This document shows positions 47,341 to 57,840 of a stretch of DNA of 64,000 nucleotides, in pieces (position 1 is the first letter of the stretch; the number at the start of each line of letters is the position of its first letter). Where the stretch lies: contig VTFK01000087.1 of NCBI GenBank assembly GCA_009617715.1, positions 124,001 through 188,000 on the forward strand, written 5' to 3'. The DNA is from Plectrocnemia conspersa. Lineage: Eukaryota; Arthropoda; Insecta; Trichoptera; Polycentropodidae. The notes beneath the pieces are model-generated. The model was not told where the DNA came from and ran no database searches. It was given only the letters and a program-made list of their open reading frames with translations. Made by a program: the position numbers and the translations under genes.

Positions 47341-47900
47341 CCATTCTGAACTGTTAAAAAAACAATAAATATAAAAACACCTGTTAGGGTACAACTACAT
47401 TAAATACTAGTATTTTAAATTGAAATTTTTTTTTTAATAGAATTTTTTTAATTATGATAACAATAAATGTGAAATTATTTTTCACATGATTGATTTTGAC
47501 GGTAGTTCATATGAACGAATGAGTTGGAGCGTTGTCGTGGTGGAACAGTTTTTTTACATTTGGTTATGAATCGCTTTTCATATTGTCTAAAAGATCATCG
47601 CAATATTACTCTTTCTAGATTGTTTTTCCCTTTTCAAAATAATACAGCAATTAAATTCTTCAAGCATCACAAACATCTTTATTTATTTTTGTGGTGACCT
47701 ATCTCCTCAGTTAGTCCATTGTTTCAATCACTTTTTAGATTCTGGTTGTGAATCATCAATATTAAATAAGCTGAATCGTAGATAAACAATGCATTGATTT
47801 GATAAAGTGTGCGTTTTTAATTTCGGCATTCAAGTTAAAATTAAATATACGCATCGAGTTAATATGCTTAAGGATTCTGATATTTCACGCAACTTAACAA
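47341..47900. other. AT-rich stretch, nothing recognised
   Basis: No feature could be supported. Confidence 0.4.
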
Positions 47901-47903
47901 GCG

Positions 47904-48046
47904 CATATGGTGAGATACATTTCCTTTCGCTCGCTCGCGTGCTAAGTCACGAGAGTGAGTGAGAGATATAGGCGTGCGTTACATGCGTTCCGCATGTAAC
48001 TCACGCCCTTATCTCTTAGCGAAAGGGACTGTATCTTACCGTATCA
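47904..48046. mobile_element. foldback MITE, about 140 bp
   Basis: The left end atatggtgagatacatttcc continues with tttcgct, and its inverse agcgaaagggactgtatctt continues with accgtat at the right end. The arms pair through to the centre gcgttacatgcg|ttc|cgcatgtaac. The left arm holds an extra insertion of about 30 nt (cgctcgcgtgctaagtcacg and following). There is no coding capacity, and the target duplication is unclear. Confidence 0.75.
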
Positions 48047-48529
48047 ACATCATATCATACACTTTATCAATATTATCAGCAGTAACTGAAATTGAAGGCC
48101 TATACCTATGAAAGCCATATTCGGAAATATTCTGTCTCTTCTAAAATTATCTATTAATTTTAGCACTGCAGCATAGTCAACAAATAATTGAATAGTATAC
48201 ATGTCATACAAAATTAAAAATTCAATAACTAAAATACGGTCCGTGCTCAAATTTTGACAGGACGCTACTACAAAAATAAACTCTCTACAACGCCATATAA
48301 ATGTACATCACTTATACGAACTGTACATATTATTCTTTAGCGCAATAAACACTGTATGATTTAATCTAACTAAACCAAAGTTATGTTTATAAACTTTCTT
48401 CATAAATTGTGTTGATTAAAATTTATAATGAACTACAATGAAAAAAATCTTTTCATATGCATTGATCCTGGCGCTATTTTTTAATATCAGTAAGCCTTAG
48501 TTTGTTCCTATATATATATAAAATCATTT

Positions 48530-48700
48530 GGGGCGCATTTAAGACTGAGATCGTGATAGAAGAGAGGCAATGGATGCCAAGTATGTGACGTAGAAGGTAG
48601 CGTGGTAGATAGGGACAGATCGCTTATCGATAAACTGTCTTTCGCTTTTAACCGATAAGCGCCGTGAAACAATGATTCTCGTCTCCCACATATAAAGTGT
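48530..48700. repeat. GC-richer block with imperfect hairpin
   Basis: cgcttatcgata and taaccgataagcg (48622-48661) pair around a 17-20 nt loop. The block (tggatgccaagtatgtgacg and following) is unlike its AT-rich surroundings and may be a small transposon remnant. Confidence 0.4.
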
Positions 48701-50720
48701 TAATGATGCATTATAAATATATTATCTACGCACCGTTTTAGATTTTTAAAATTAATTATAATAAAATTGAAAGCACAATGATCCATTATTTAGTATTTAA
48801 TATATGTGTTAATTAGTTTCAATCTGAAATATTTAGTGTTGCCAAAGAGTTTAACCCAAATAATATTTGTATAGCTTTGCTTTAGTGATGGTCCATTTTA
48901 TTTTATTTTCTAAAATAAAAATAAGAACTATAAATATGTTTTTTATACACATCAATACATATGTATATACGTATGTTTCATTAGTCTCGCACTGAGTTAA
49001 TTATATTAATACATTTCTTGAATATTAGATGAGTTAAAACATAGATGTAGAGATGACCGACCATTGAATTAAAAGTGGGAATAAATATCTTTAGTTCTGA
49101 CGTCATTCATATGACTCAAATAGCTATTGTCATACCGGTTCGTTTAAAAATATAAAAAGAAAACAATATTTGTGTGCTTATATGCAACTTGATAAACGCA
49201 TGCCTAATACGTTGCAATGGTTGATAGTAGATATAAATAAATCTATAATTCATAGACATCTTTAAAATGCTGTATATTTACATAAATTAGAATTAAAAAT
49301 ATATGTATATTTTAAGCGTATGTTGCTTCACACTATAGCATAAAGTTTGTTTATTAAGTATTGCAATTTGAGAGGCTTTTAATTCGCAATTGACATTGAG
49401 TGAAGAATTTCATGAATGAAAGCATTTTTTATGTAATAGTGATAGTATTTTTTTCTTGTATTTTATTTTTATTTTTTCAATCGTTGCTCTTGTGTGTTAG
49501 GTATTCAACGAATTTTAAAACGAGCACATATTGATGATATATTTATATTCGCAAATGCAATTCTGCTCTTCTTACGCCAGAGTTGCCCACGCAAGAATAA
49601 TACGAGCTGACAATTTACGCGTGTTTGTTTATTTTTGTTCCTCAGTTTATTTTTACGTTACTGTATCCACTCGAATTGGACTCACTCGATCTAATATATT
49701 ACAAAAACATTGTGTAGAATAAAATTATTGTTGTTTGTCATATCTTATCCATTTGCTCCAAAACGAGAGATCAATTCGCTGTAATGTAGTTTACATTATA
49801 CTTTCTATAATAAATATGAATCTTTTAAAACACTGATAGTATTGCTGCTCAAAGGGAGTAGATAAATAAATATTTATTTATTCATACTAAATGCAATACA
49901 GTCCATTACAAGTTCATCTAATAATTAACTACATTAATAATTATATTTACAACTTTAAAATTTAGATTGTTAGGTTCAATACTTATAATGTGAGTTTATT
50001 ACATTATTTTTAGTTATCAGAAATGTTCCACAAATGTTTTGTTCATTATTATACAAAACCTTAAAAATGCAATCATCTATGTAAATATTGAGAAATTGTA
50101 TTTTTAAAATCAAAGTTGTATAAAATATGCAATATTCAATAAACATACATATATGGTAAATACAAGAAATAAATCAGAATTTTCTTATTTATATCTTGGT
50201 ACCCAAACAAAATTAAAGAAAATAATAAATATTATAATTAAATTTGAAGATCGTAAAACATTGTATATAAAAAAATGTACAATTTTAAATGCAGTGTTTT
50301 AATTTTTACGATTTAATTCTATGGATCATTAAATTTATCTTTCATACAAAAAAAAAATGTTTGGGTTAAATAATAAAAATATTATTTAACCCGAGTTAAA
50401 TAATAATAACATAGAAATAGTTATTTTATGAATAAAACATTTTATAAAACAGTGTCATTACATAATTAAAATAAATAGTAGCCATATAGTTATATATTAA
50501 ATACATGAAAAAATGAATCTAAAATATATTGCTACACTATATAGTTAGTAGTTTAAAATAAATTTAGACTAATTAGTTGTAGGGTATGTGCCGCCCGGGG
50601 CGATCCTTAAAATTGCCCCCTCCCATACATTTTTTTATGCAGTGTCATAAAATCAGCATTTCTTAAAATAATTAATTGGTATTCGTTGATATTTAGCTAT
50701 GCCACTGGTTGTAGAAGTAT
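48701..50720. other. AT-rich stretch, nothing recognised
   Basis: A CpG-bearing patch at 49545-49690 with a 63-codon frame has no recognisable product. A short GC patch (tatgtgccgcccggggcgat at about 50585) is isolated. Confidence 0.35.
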
Positions 50721-50724
50721 GCTT

Positions 50725-50880
50725 GAAAAATTAGACTGGTTAGATGTTCAAGAAACATTTAAGATAAAAAAAGGTTTACATAAATTTAATGCTATAAATT
50801 AAGATAATGTCAAAAAATAAAGATGGGAATATTGTACGGAGGTGTGAATTTATATAATAATATTTCTAACACATATAACA
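50725..50880 (+). pseudogene. LINE 3' coding-end fragment
   Basis: The + strand reads RSMLEKLDWLDVQETFKIKK then GLHKFNAIN and a stop, followed in another frame by DGNIVRRCEF. The pattern (x)LxKLxWLxVxxxxKxxxxxxxxK is the conserved thumb/C-terminal signature near the end of Jockey/CR1-type reverse-transcriptase proteins. A similar piece is at about 60225-60265, in the LINE fossil. The piece is truncated on both sides. Confidence 0.5.
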
Positions 50881-51054
50881 GGAATAAAAATTAAGCAGAT
50901 TTTATTATTGGAATTATTAAGACCTGAATTATAATTTATATAATATGTATGTTATATGTTGTATTATACAATTATATATTAACTAAATAGATCAATGATG
51001 CATTTAAAAATCTATGTTGCTTTGTTTTGATGATGAAGTACTTAAACAATTATT

Positions 51055-51310
51055 TAATATTTTGAGTGGTATCGCCGTACATGTACGGCGGTCGATTGAA
51101 GTGCCCCAGATAGTTATATATTTTCATTTATAACTGAATAAATAATAAATAAAAAATATTAGTAAATGAACATAAAATTAATTTCACAAAAAATATTGAA
51201 TTGATACAAAAATATTCTATAATTCACTATAAATGCAATATAAATAAATAACAGCAAATATTAACTTACTCCCAAATTAACAAATATTTTTTTCGTAATT
51301 AATTCTGCAT
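51055..51310 (+). mobile_element. long-inverted-repeat element, solo right arm
   Basis: It starts with ttgagtggtatcgccgtaca and a perfect palindrome CGCCGTACATGTACGGCG at 51073-51090. It continues gtgccccagatagttatata, tttataactgaataa, and attcactataaatgcaata, in the same order as the right arm of the copy at 23995-24345. No left arm precedes it. Confidence 0.65.
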
Positions 51311-51521
51311 ATCTTACAATCAATACACAAAAACATAATGATTTATTTTATAAACATACAATATTTTATAAACAGATTTATATTTAAAACAAATTAAAGC
51401 GTTGCAGAAATCATTGCTCAAAATTATACCAAGATTACTAAAGGTTAATATTACTAATGCTTATTATTGGCAATAAATCAATATGCATAATATTTTATTT
51501 ATTATCGTAATTATATATTTA

Positions 51522-51590
51522 ACTTTTATATTTTTATTGTTTCAGGTATGTACTTATGATATTATCATCACCGAGTAAAGGTTTGAGAAA
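51522..51590 (+). other. candidate recursive splice site (ratchet point) 2
   Basis: The tract aacttttatatttttattgt ends in TTTCAG at 51540-51545 and is followed at once by GTATGT at 51546-51551. A second donor-like TAAAG|GTTTGA occurs at 51581, 35 nt downstream, the same hexamer and nearly the same spacing as at 33155. It lies about 18.4 kb beyond candidate 1 on the same strand. Confidence 0.45.
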
Positions 51591-51744
51591 TGCTTATTTT
51601 TATATATGATTATTCTTCAATCGATACTATGCACGAAACAAAAATTTCTTTGTAGTTAAATTCATATTTTAATATAATAGGAAAAACAGTTATTCATGTT
51701 TCTGCATATGTTTTAATGATCTAATATATTTTTCCGATGTAAAA

Positions 51745-52045
51745 CTTTGAGAGCCTGCGATTAGCTCATGTGTCCGAGCTAGCTCGTAAATTTATCTCGA
51801 GCAGGCTTTCAGCTGACACTTATGATGCGTTCGTTTGTTTCGAGCCGGCAACGGATCTGCTTCTGACATTTCAGAATTATTCGCCGACGGAAATATTTAC
51901 CGTTCTTCTTCCACGATGTGAAATGCAAATTAACATTTTCCCATCTGCCAATAGCAGATGGAATGATGTTATTGTATATTACCTTTTTATGTTTTGTATT
52001 TATGTTTATGTTTCGCGAGAAACGTCCCATAAACCATAACCGGTA
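51745..52045. promoter_or_regulatory. GC-richer island downstream of ratchet candidate 2
   Basis: Frames of 89 codons (+, 51770-52039) and 73 codons (-) overlap. The residues show no recognised domain. The inverted repeat ccatctgc/gcagatgg lies at 51941-51961. It could be an unrecognised exon but is more likely a regulatory island. Confidence 0.3.
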
Positions 52046-52429
52046 GTTTTGATTAAAACCCTTAAACCAAGTAGCTAATTTAGATTTTCATTCATTTGCA
52101 ACAAGACGTGTAACAATAGGAATATACAACATGCACAACTGATTGGATACACATTGTAATGGTAGATGGAAAACATAAAATAATAATTGATTCCTAGTGA
52201 AGTAGTCGACTTTAATAAGCAATGCACTTGAGTGACTATTAAACATTTCCTGAAGAACTACTCAATGGCTTCTTATTAATTTGAAAAATATTCTGAACCA
52301 CTATTATTAATAACATTTTTGTTAATCGTGGCAAAACTATCACAGTTGAGAGTTGTCAATAAATCGACAGAATGTACGGTTGAGCTGCGATGTCTAGTTT
52401 AATTTAAAAATAAAATCGTAATTGTGCCT

Positions 52430-52963
52430 CTTCCCCTATGTTCCAGATTCTTCCACCCCATCCGTCAGCGCATGCTAAAGTACATCTTCGATGATTTTTA
52501 ATTTTACTATTCCGTCCCGGACGCTCCCCGGGCACGTCCGGAGTTGCCGTCTATGGCATAGCAGTAGGGTCGAGTTTTTTGGAAAGCAGCCGTCTAAAAT
52601 AGCTTCCTTGTCGTGCATCGGCTGAAGCGAACGTTGGCCACGTTTCCCAGTGACGCAACAGGAATCGCTGCGGCAACGTGATTCGGCCAAAAACCTTGCT
52701 TGTTACACGAGAATCTATATTAGAAAAGTCGCTTCGGTTTAAAATTCGCCGCTCGACACACTTCACGCCACGGGCCGCATGGGCATATTTCATCAATCGG
52801 ACTTGGCAACCGCTGCTTCTCTTTTCTCTCGCTCCCATTCTTGAATGCGCCCCAAAGCCGACACCTACCATGCTTTCATTTATGGGAACAAACTATGGTT
52901 TACCGATATTCGAAAAACAGCAATATGATCAATGCATATGGAATTATTTAGATAGAAAGAAGT
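52430..52963. promoter_or_regulatory. CpG-rich island interrupted by a hAT insertion
   Basis: About 500 bp of GC- and CpG-rich sequence (ccggacgctccccgggcacg; gaatcgctgcggcaacgtga) has open frames on both strands. No domain is recognised in them. It ends where the hAT element at 52972 was inserted. It is a candidate promoter or alternative first exon of the surrounding gene. Confidence 0.4.
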
Positions 52964-54092
52964 GACCTGACTAGAATCTCCAATTCGAGTAATCGAGTAC
53001 TCGATACCGAGTATTTTTGTCTATTTTTCAAGTACTTGATAATCGAGTATTTTGAAAATGACTCGATTAATACTCGAAATTAAAAAAATTTAAAATATTT
53101 CAGAAACAAAAATAACTTTAACTCGGTCCGGTAAAGGTTAACGTCTTGCTTTTATTTGGCGTTTATGCCCGAAGTCCCGAGTTAGAGTGGTTACTATCAG
53201 GTATAATTTTTTCATAGGTCCATAGTTGCATAGTTCCGGTCGTCGGCTATGTTAGTGGGTACGACGGAGAAATTTCTTTTGTGTTTTCTGTTCGACAGTC
53301 CCGACTTATCTAATTTATGGCAATGAACAATATGAAATATCAACAAAATTTTTTTTTAGGTTTTATGACTATGCAGTTGTAGCGTAAAGTGTTGTAAATT
53401 GTTTATACTGATCCCTCAGCTTAAAATATAAATCAAAACAATTATGTGTTTTAAAGGTATTTAAAGTAAAGTCAGTTCTTTGCAAACCGTTTAGCTCTAG
53501 AGTGAAAGGGATTCACCCAAATACATCTTCGAAGGATATAGCTTTAAATTCTACGCATTAATCAGAAGGAGTAGAATATTCTATATTGTTAAGAAAAAAA
53601 ATCTATTCAAGAAGAATTACAAAATGCTATTTTGTCAATAGTCGAAATAAATAAGAGAAAAGCAGAGAAGGGAATGAAAGAAGAGAACATAAAAAGAGAG
53701 TTCAAAAAATTTTATATCTATAAAAAGGGAACAGATATAAATTAGAAGCCTTATCCAACGCGTTAATGACAATAAGACCAACATCAACAGCAACGGAAAG
53801 GGTTTTTTCCATAACGGGAATAATAAAACCAAAGGTTAGCAGTAATATTAAATTCGAGACACTTTTTGCATTATTGTTTTTAAAAAGTATGTTCGTGAAG
53901 TTAAAATAATTGTAAAAATTAACATAATAAGTATTTTATTTATTTATTTATATGTGCACGAATTTGAATAATAGCTATTTTGATACATTTGGTAAATACT
54001 CGAAAGTACTCGAGTACTCGAGTATTTTAAAATTTTAATATTTGATACTCGAGTAGTTGATGGTTCGAGTAATTGGAGACTCTAGACCTGAC
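52964..54092 (+). mobile_element. hAT transposon remnant with perfect 8-bp TSD
   Basis: The element spans 52972-54084 (1113 bp), between perfect direct repeats GACCTGAC at 52964-52971 and 54085-54092. The termini are inverted: TAGAATCTCCAATT on the left and, read inward from the right, TAGAGTCTCCAATT. The subterminal regions are full of CGAGTA/TACTCG words (for example tcgagtactcgataccgagt near 52996, and agtactcgagtactcgagta near 54005), which are likely transposase binding sites. The interior encodes a recognisable hAT transposase C-terminus on the + strand (see next entry). An intact target duplication suggests fairly recent insertion, but the coding region is too short for an active element. 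Confidence 0.9.
53680..53905 (+). pseudogene. hAT transposase C-terminal remnant inside the 52972 element
   Basis: The + strand reads IRPTSTATERVFSITGIIKP then SSNIKFETLFALLFLKSMF at 53765-53895. R-P-T-S-x-x-x-E-R-V-F-S-x-x-G followed by the LFALLFLK block is the hAT dimerisation-domain signature. The segment before it is acidic and lysine-rich. The N-terminal BED finger and the catalytic core are not readable in the remaining 700 bp, so the element is internally deleted. Confidence 0.8.
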
Positions 54093-54320
54093 CCTATCAA
54101 TCACGCTACCTAACGACTAACAAACATATTATTACAGTTCATTATAAATTTAATAATTAGTTTTAATCAGCATACAACATACTATATATATAAAAAAATA
54201 AAATAAATTCCAACTAAATTTTCAATTCGGGTCTTAAGAAGCATTTTACATTCTTCAATCTCTGTTATTAATTATTCGCTATTAACGTCAGTGTCGTAAA
54301 AACATCTCAAATATATACAA
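54093..54320. other. AT-rich spacer
   Basis: Nothing recognised. Confidence 0.3.
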
Positions 54321-54323
54321 CTT

Positions 54324-54960
54324 TTACGCAATTTTTTCGGTATTCGTTTCAGAGAAAAAAGTTTTCATATCTAGTAGGAATTCAAATTGTACGTTTAGGT
54401 CCTTTATCCTCAAAAGTCGTGTCGATATCTCTTGTTGAAGATGATCGATCCCACTTTTTATGACATGCATAATTTCTTCCTCGGCTATAGGTCCGGCATT
54501 TATTGCATGTCCTCCGGACATCCTCTTACGTCGCCTTATTCTTCTCTCAGTTTCAATGCCCCAAGATGCATATTTATATTTGGCGTTTATTGCAGCATTT
54601 TTAATATCTGCAACCGTTTCTGGATTCGGTTTATTTTGCCGAGAATAGTGTTCCAGAATTTCAATTAAACTATTAATAAAATTCATTGATCTTCTGATAT
54701 GCTTTTCAGCAGCCTTATCGGGCACTCTAGCGTTTGTCAGATTCCTGCTTTGCTGTTAAAAGCATATGGATAAACCTTTTGTTCTGTTTAGCAGAGTGAA
54801 CTCCTATTAAATTTAAACTGTGTTTGTCATAGTTGACAAACAATGCTTTGGCATCTCTGGCAGATATTCGTTGTTAAAGGCCGGATATATGTCCAATCAT
54901 CATAGCATTGTGATGGCCAAAGAGATGTTGTCGCCCAAAAATATTCCATATATGTAATTT
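54324..54960 (-). pseudogene. hAT-type (ZMYM1/DUF4371-like) transposase fossil
   Basis: A minus-strand frame of 133 codons (54725-54324) reads through VADIKNAAINAKYKYASWGI, ETERRIRRRKRMSGGHA and then EEIMHVIKSGIDHLQQEIST and LNVQFEFLLD. This pattern, a basic R(I/V)RRRKR block and then xxxIDxLxxEIxxRxxxxxxxNxxFxFL, fits the middle of hAT-like transposases that lie next to the DUF4371 domain. Upstream (54935-54735), after a frameshift, DAKALFVNYDKHSLNLIGVH resembles the C-x-x-HSLNLVGVHA block of the same proteins. Stops and frameshifts inactivate it. It is not adjacent in lineage to the hAT remnant at 53.7 kb, since both the strand and the motifs differ. Confidence 0.65.
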
Positions 54961-55560
54961 TCATATATGGACAGCTGGGTATAAAGTTGTATCTTTAAGA
55001 AACAGTCCAATGTTAAGTTCGCCCTTTATATCCGCAACACTTCATATTACATGTTGCTGTGTATTTTGTTGTATTATATAGCTAATTACAAAATTCACAA
55101 AAATCCAGTTTATGATTCAATGAAAACAGGATTTTCTTCATTAGCTTCTTTGAAATCAAAATATCGAGCATGGTAAGTTGTACACCCACAAGTAAATATT
55201 GTGGTTCTTATAAATTAAATATGACACATTGAATGAAGGCATAATTAGAGAATGTAATACAATCACAATTCTTGTGAGTTTTAATGTTATAGGAATAGTA
55301 GTTTTTTCTTATGATTCTAGAAAACAATACTTTTCTAGAATACATATGGGTCAATATCCTTTTAAACTGTGTTTTAATTTTATTAGTGGGCCGTAAGAAT
55401 TTTTGTAAACATTTATTGATCACAATCTTTCCGTAATTGTTACAGAATTTTAAGAACAACTGAACAATTTTAACGCAATGAACGGCGGCGATCCGTTTCG
55501 TAAATGTGTTGTTGAAGGTTAACATTTGACACTTTAAATACGCGTGATTATTGACAGCTG
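54961..55560. other. intron with no recognised feature
   Basis: A 128-codon minus-strand frame at 55208-55594 is lysine/asparagine-rich with no domain. It may be further decay of the transposon upstream. Confidence 0.3.
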
Positions 55561-55564
55561 TCTG

Positions 55565-56350
55565 ATTTACAGTACCGCATAAAAAAATAAACAAAATTTA
55601 AATGAAAGATTTATTTATTTCAAAATGTATTAAAAAATAGTTTGTCTGCATTTGGATTTTATACTATATTTTAAAAATATTATATCTATCCTTATCGATA
55701 TTACTACGGACTTCTGATATGAGAGTATTGGCGAAAGTGTATTCAAACCGAATTTTGGTCGATAGGAGGGCGCAAAAACAATTATCACTTCTCAGAAGAC
55801 AAAAATTCACGTCAAAAGCAATAAAATCGTGTCGGCGACGGCGCCGTCACGATTTTATTGTTTTTTTGATTGGTCAAAATTTTGACCGGTTTAGAGTTCT
55901 TCAATTCTCTATATTGATTATAAAAAAATCTTAAATTTTTGCTGTTTCTTTCCATATGTTGCATCCATATTTTCTGTCGGTTTGAGAATAACCGGAATTT
56001 TCTTTCATTTTTGATTCTCTATATTGATTATAAAAAAAAATCGTAAAAAACGCCGTTAAATTGTAGCTGCTTATAAATATTATTTTTCAGAATTTTCCAT
56101 ATGTTGCATCCATATTTTCTGTCGTTTCTGATAATTTTTTTTATTGGAACTGGCGGTTAAAAAAAGAAATAAAACCATATGTTGCAATATTTTTTCGTTT
56201 CTGTTTTTTTTTATGGAACTTCGGTTGGTGAAACTTTTTTTTTTTTTTTAAATAAAGAAATGAAGTGTTACACTGATCAATGTTTTTTAAACATTAAAAA
56301 TACTGTAAAAAATGGTGCCGGAACGCCGTTCCATCGCGATACATATAAAA
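55565..56350. mobile_element. family A unit, copy 3 (palindrome plus companion)
   Basis: It begins like 46058 (cataaaaaaataaacaaaat, then gatttatttatttcaaaat), with about 100 bp inserted before gtattggcgaaagtgtattc. The left palindromic arm (55755-55835) is followed by a short centre gtgtcggcgacggcgccgtcacg and a right arm cut to about 20 bp (55850-55870). The companion segment is then partly duplicated within itself: tttccatatgttgcatccat followed by attttctgtcg occurs at about 55950 and again at about 56095. A long T run and ccggaacgccgttccatcgc end the unit. Confidence 0.7.
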
Positions 56351-56399
56351 AAGCCCTGCTTATAAATATTATTTTATCAGAATTGTTAGCAAATAATAA

Positions 56400-56900
56400 T
56401 TAGCAATAAAATCGTGACGGCGACGTCACGATTTTATTGCTTTTGACGTGAATTTTTGACTTCTGAGAAGAGATAATTGTTTTTTGCGCTCTCCTATTGG
56501 TCAAAATTTGGTGTAGATGTTCTTCAATTGATTCTCATTCATTAAAAACCGTAATATTGTAAAAAAAATCGTGAATTAAATTGTAGCTTTTTATCTTTCC
56601 ATATTTTGCATTCATACTTTACATAGCTTCTTATCATACTCATATTTCTAAATTTGCTTTCGTCGATTCTGTTATTGTTTTGGCCTTTTTTTAGTGGGAA
56701 CAGCGATTGAGAAAACCGGAATTTTCTTTTATTTTTAAACTTGGGGCTAAACTTTTACACATAAAAATAAATAAAATATAAATAATGACGTCATTTTTAC
56801 GTAAAAATAAATAAACAAAATGTTACGCAGATTGTCAATGTTCTTTAAACATTAAAAATACTGTAAAAATGTTGCCGGAACGCCATGCCACATGATATTT
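56400..56900. mobile_element. family A unit, copy 4
   Basis: A perfect 18-bp stem agcaataaaatcgtgacg, loop gcga, and its complement (56402-56441) is all that remains of the left arm. The right arm then runs in full (gacgtgaatttttgacttct, then gagaagagataatt, then gcgctctcctattggtcaaa). The companion segment follows to ccggaacgccatgccacatg at about 56876. It abuts copy 3, so the two make a head-to-tail array. Confidence 0.7.
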
Positions 56901-57470
56901 TTAATTTAAAATTAGCATGGTTAAAGTATTTCATTGTAAGCATTATTCACCTAAAATTTCGTTAAAATATGTGTTGCATTCACTAACAAAAATCACACGT
57001 GTATCTTCTTTTGGAATCAGCGTCCCAAACCAGCAGAAATATGTTTTTCCCAAATATACGTTAAAAGGTTTTTTATCCCAGGTTTTGGAATTTCATAAAA
57101 TATTAATCCCTTTTTAAATAGTCAAATATTCATTAACATAAAAAAATTAAAACAACATAGTCGTTGAAAAAAAAACAAAAAGGATTACTAATATAAATTC
57201 ATTTTTACATTAATATTATTTAATGCGAAAAATGTGCTTATTTATTAGCACAAAGTTAATTGAATCTAAGTGCCATTAAAAAAGGGCTATTTGTAAATTT
57301 TTTGTGCTTCAAAAAAATATGATAAATCTAATACTACTACTTATTTTTATATAAAATATATTGGTTTGTTTTTAACGGAACTATAATATGTTTGTAGTAA
57401 AAACGCATCAAGAAAAGATATTACAGAAAACCTTCTCAGGTATTTAATAATTATTTTTTATATCTATACC
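56901..57470. other. AT-rich stretch, nothing recognised
   Basis: A 66-codon + frame at 56917-57117 has no recognisable domain. Confidence 0.3.
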
Positions 57471-57840
57471 GTTGACTATCTACAAATTCTTAACCTCCGC
57501 AGTGTTTGAAAGCAGCTCTTATGCAATTCGATCAAAATATTTGATTATCTGTCACCTCACCCAATTTCAGCCAATCAAAGCACGTTATGATGGTAATATT
57601 GCTCCAGCACGTGGTTGTGGAATGCAGTTAAATGACACCAAGGTCACATGTGCATGTATAATATTATATTATACAAACATTTGTTACAATGCCAATCCAT
57701 TTCATATAGTCTGTTTTATAATAATATATATACGTTTATGTTTTCCTCCTTTCTTTTTGTCAAACATTACCGGTACATATGAGCCGTACAATCTTAATCA
57801 ATCTATCGATGCAGCCATAAACAAAATTCTTGAATGAAAA
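57440..57840 (+). other. 121-codon open frame of unknown nature
   Basis: A + strand frame (57472-57837) has better than background composition. It starts with MTIYKFLTSAVFESSSYAIR and contains APARGCGMQLNDTKVTCACI, followed by an I/Y/C-rich hydrophobic stretch. An acceptor-like ccttctcag at 57431-57439 lies upstream. The final residues QSIDAAINKILE run to a stop with no donor. I do not recognise a family. It could be a terminal exon, a transposon remnant or chance. Confidence 0.25.

Noticed and set aside
47100..47357. Three overlapping frames at 47.1-47.36 kb
   Set aside because: Same reason as the 21.5 kb island; no recognisable protein.
52475..52965. Frames on both strands at 52.5-52.96 kb
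   Set aside because: No domain recognised; one runs into the hAT terminus, so at least its end is artificial.
55208..55594. 128-codon minus-strand frame
   Set aside because: Lysine/asparagine-rich with no motif; overlaps the start of a mobile unit.
57431..57446. Third AG|GT junction (ccttctcag|gtattt) as a ratchet point
   Set aside because: Pyrimidine tract is short and interrupted by purines, the donor is weaker, and no GTTTGA donor follows.
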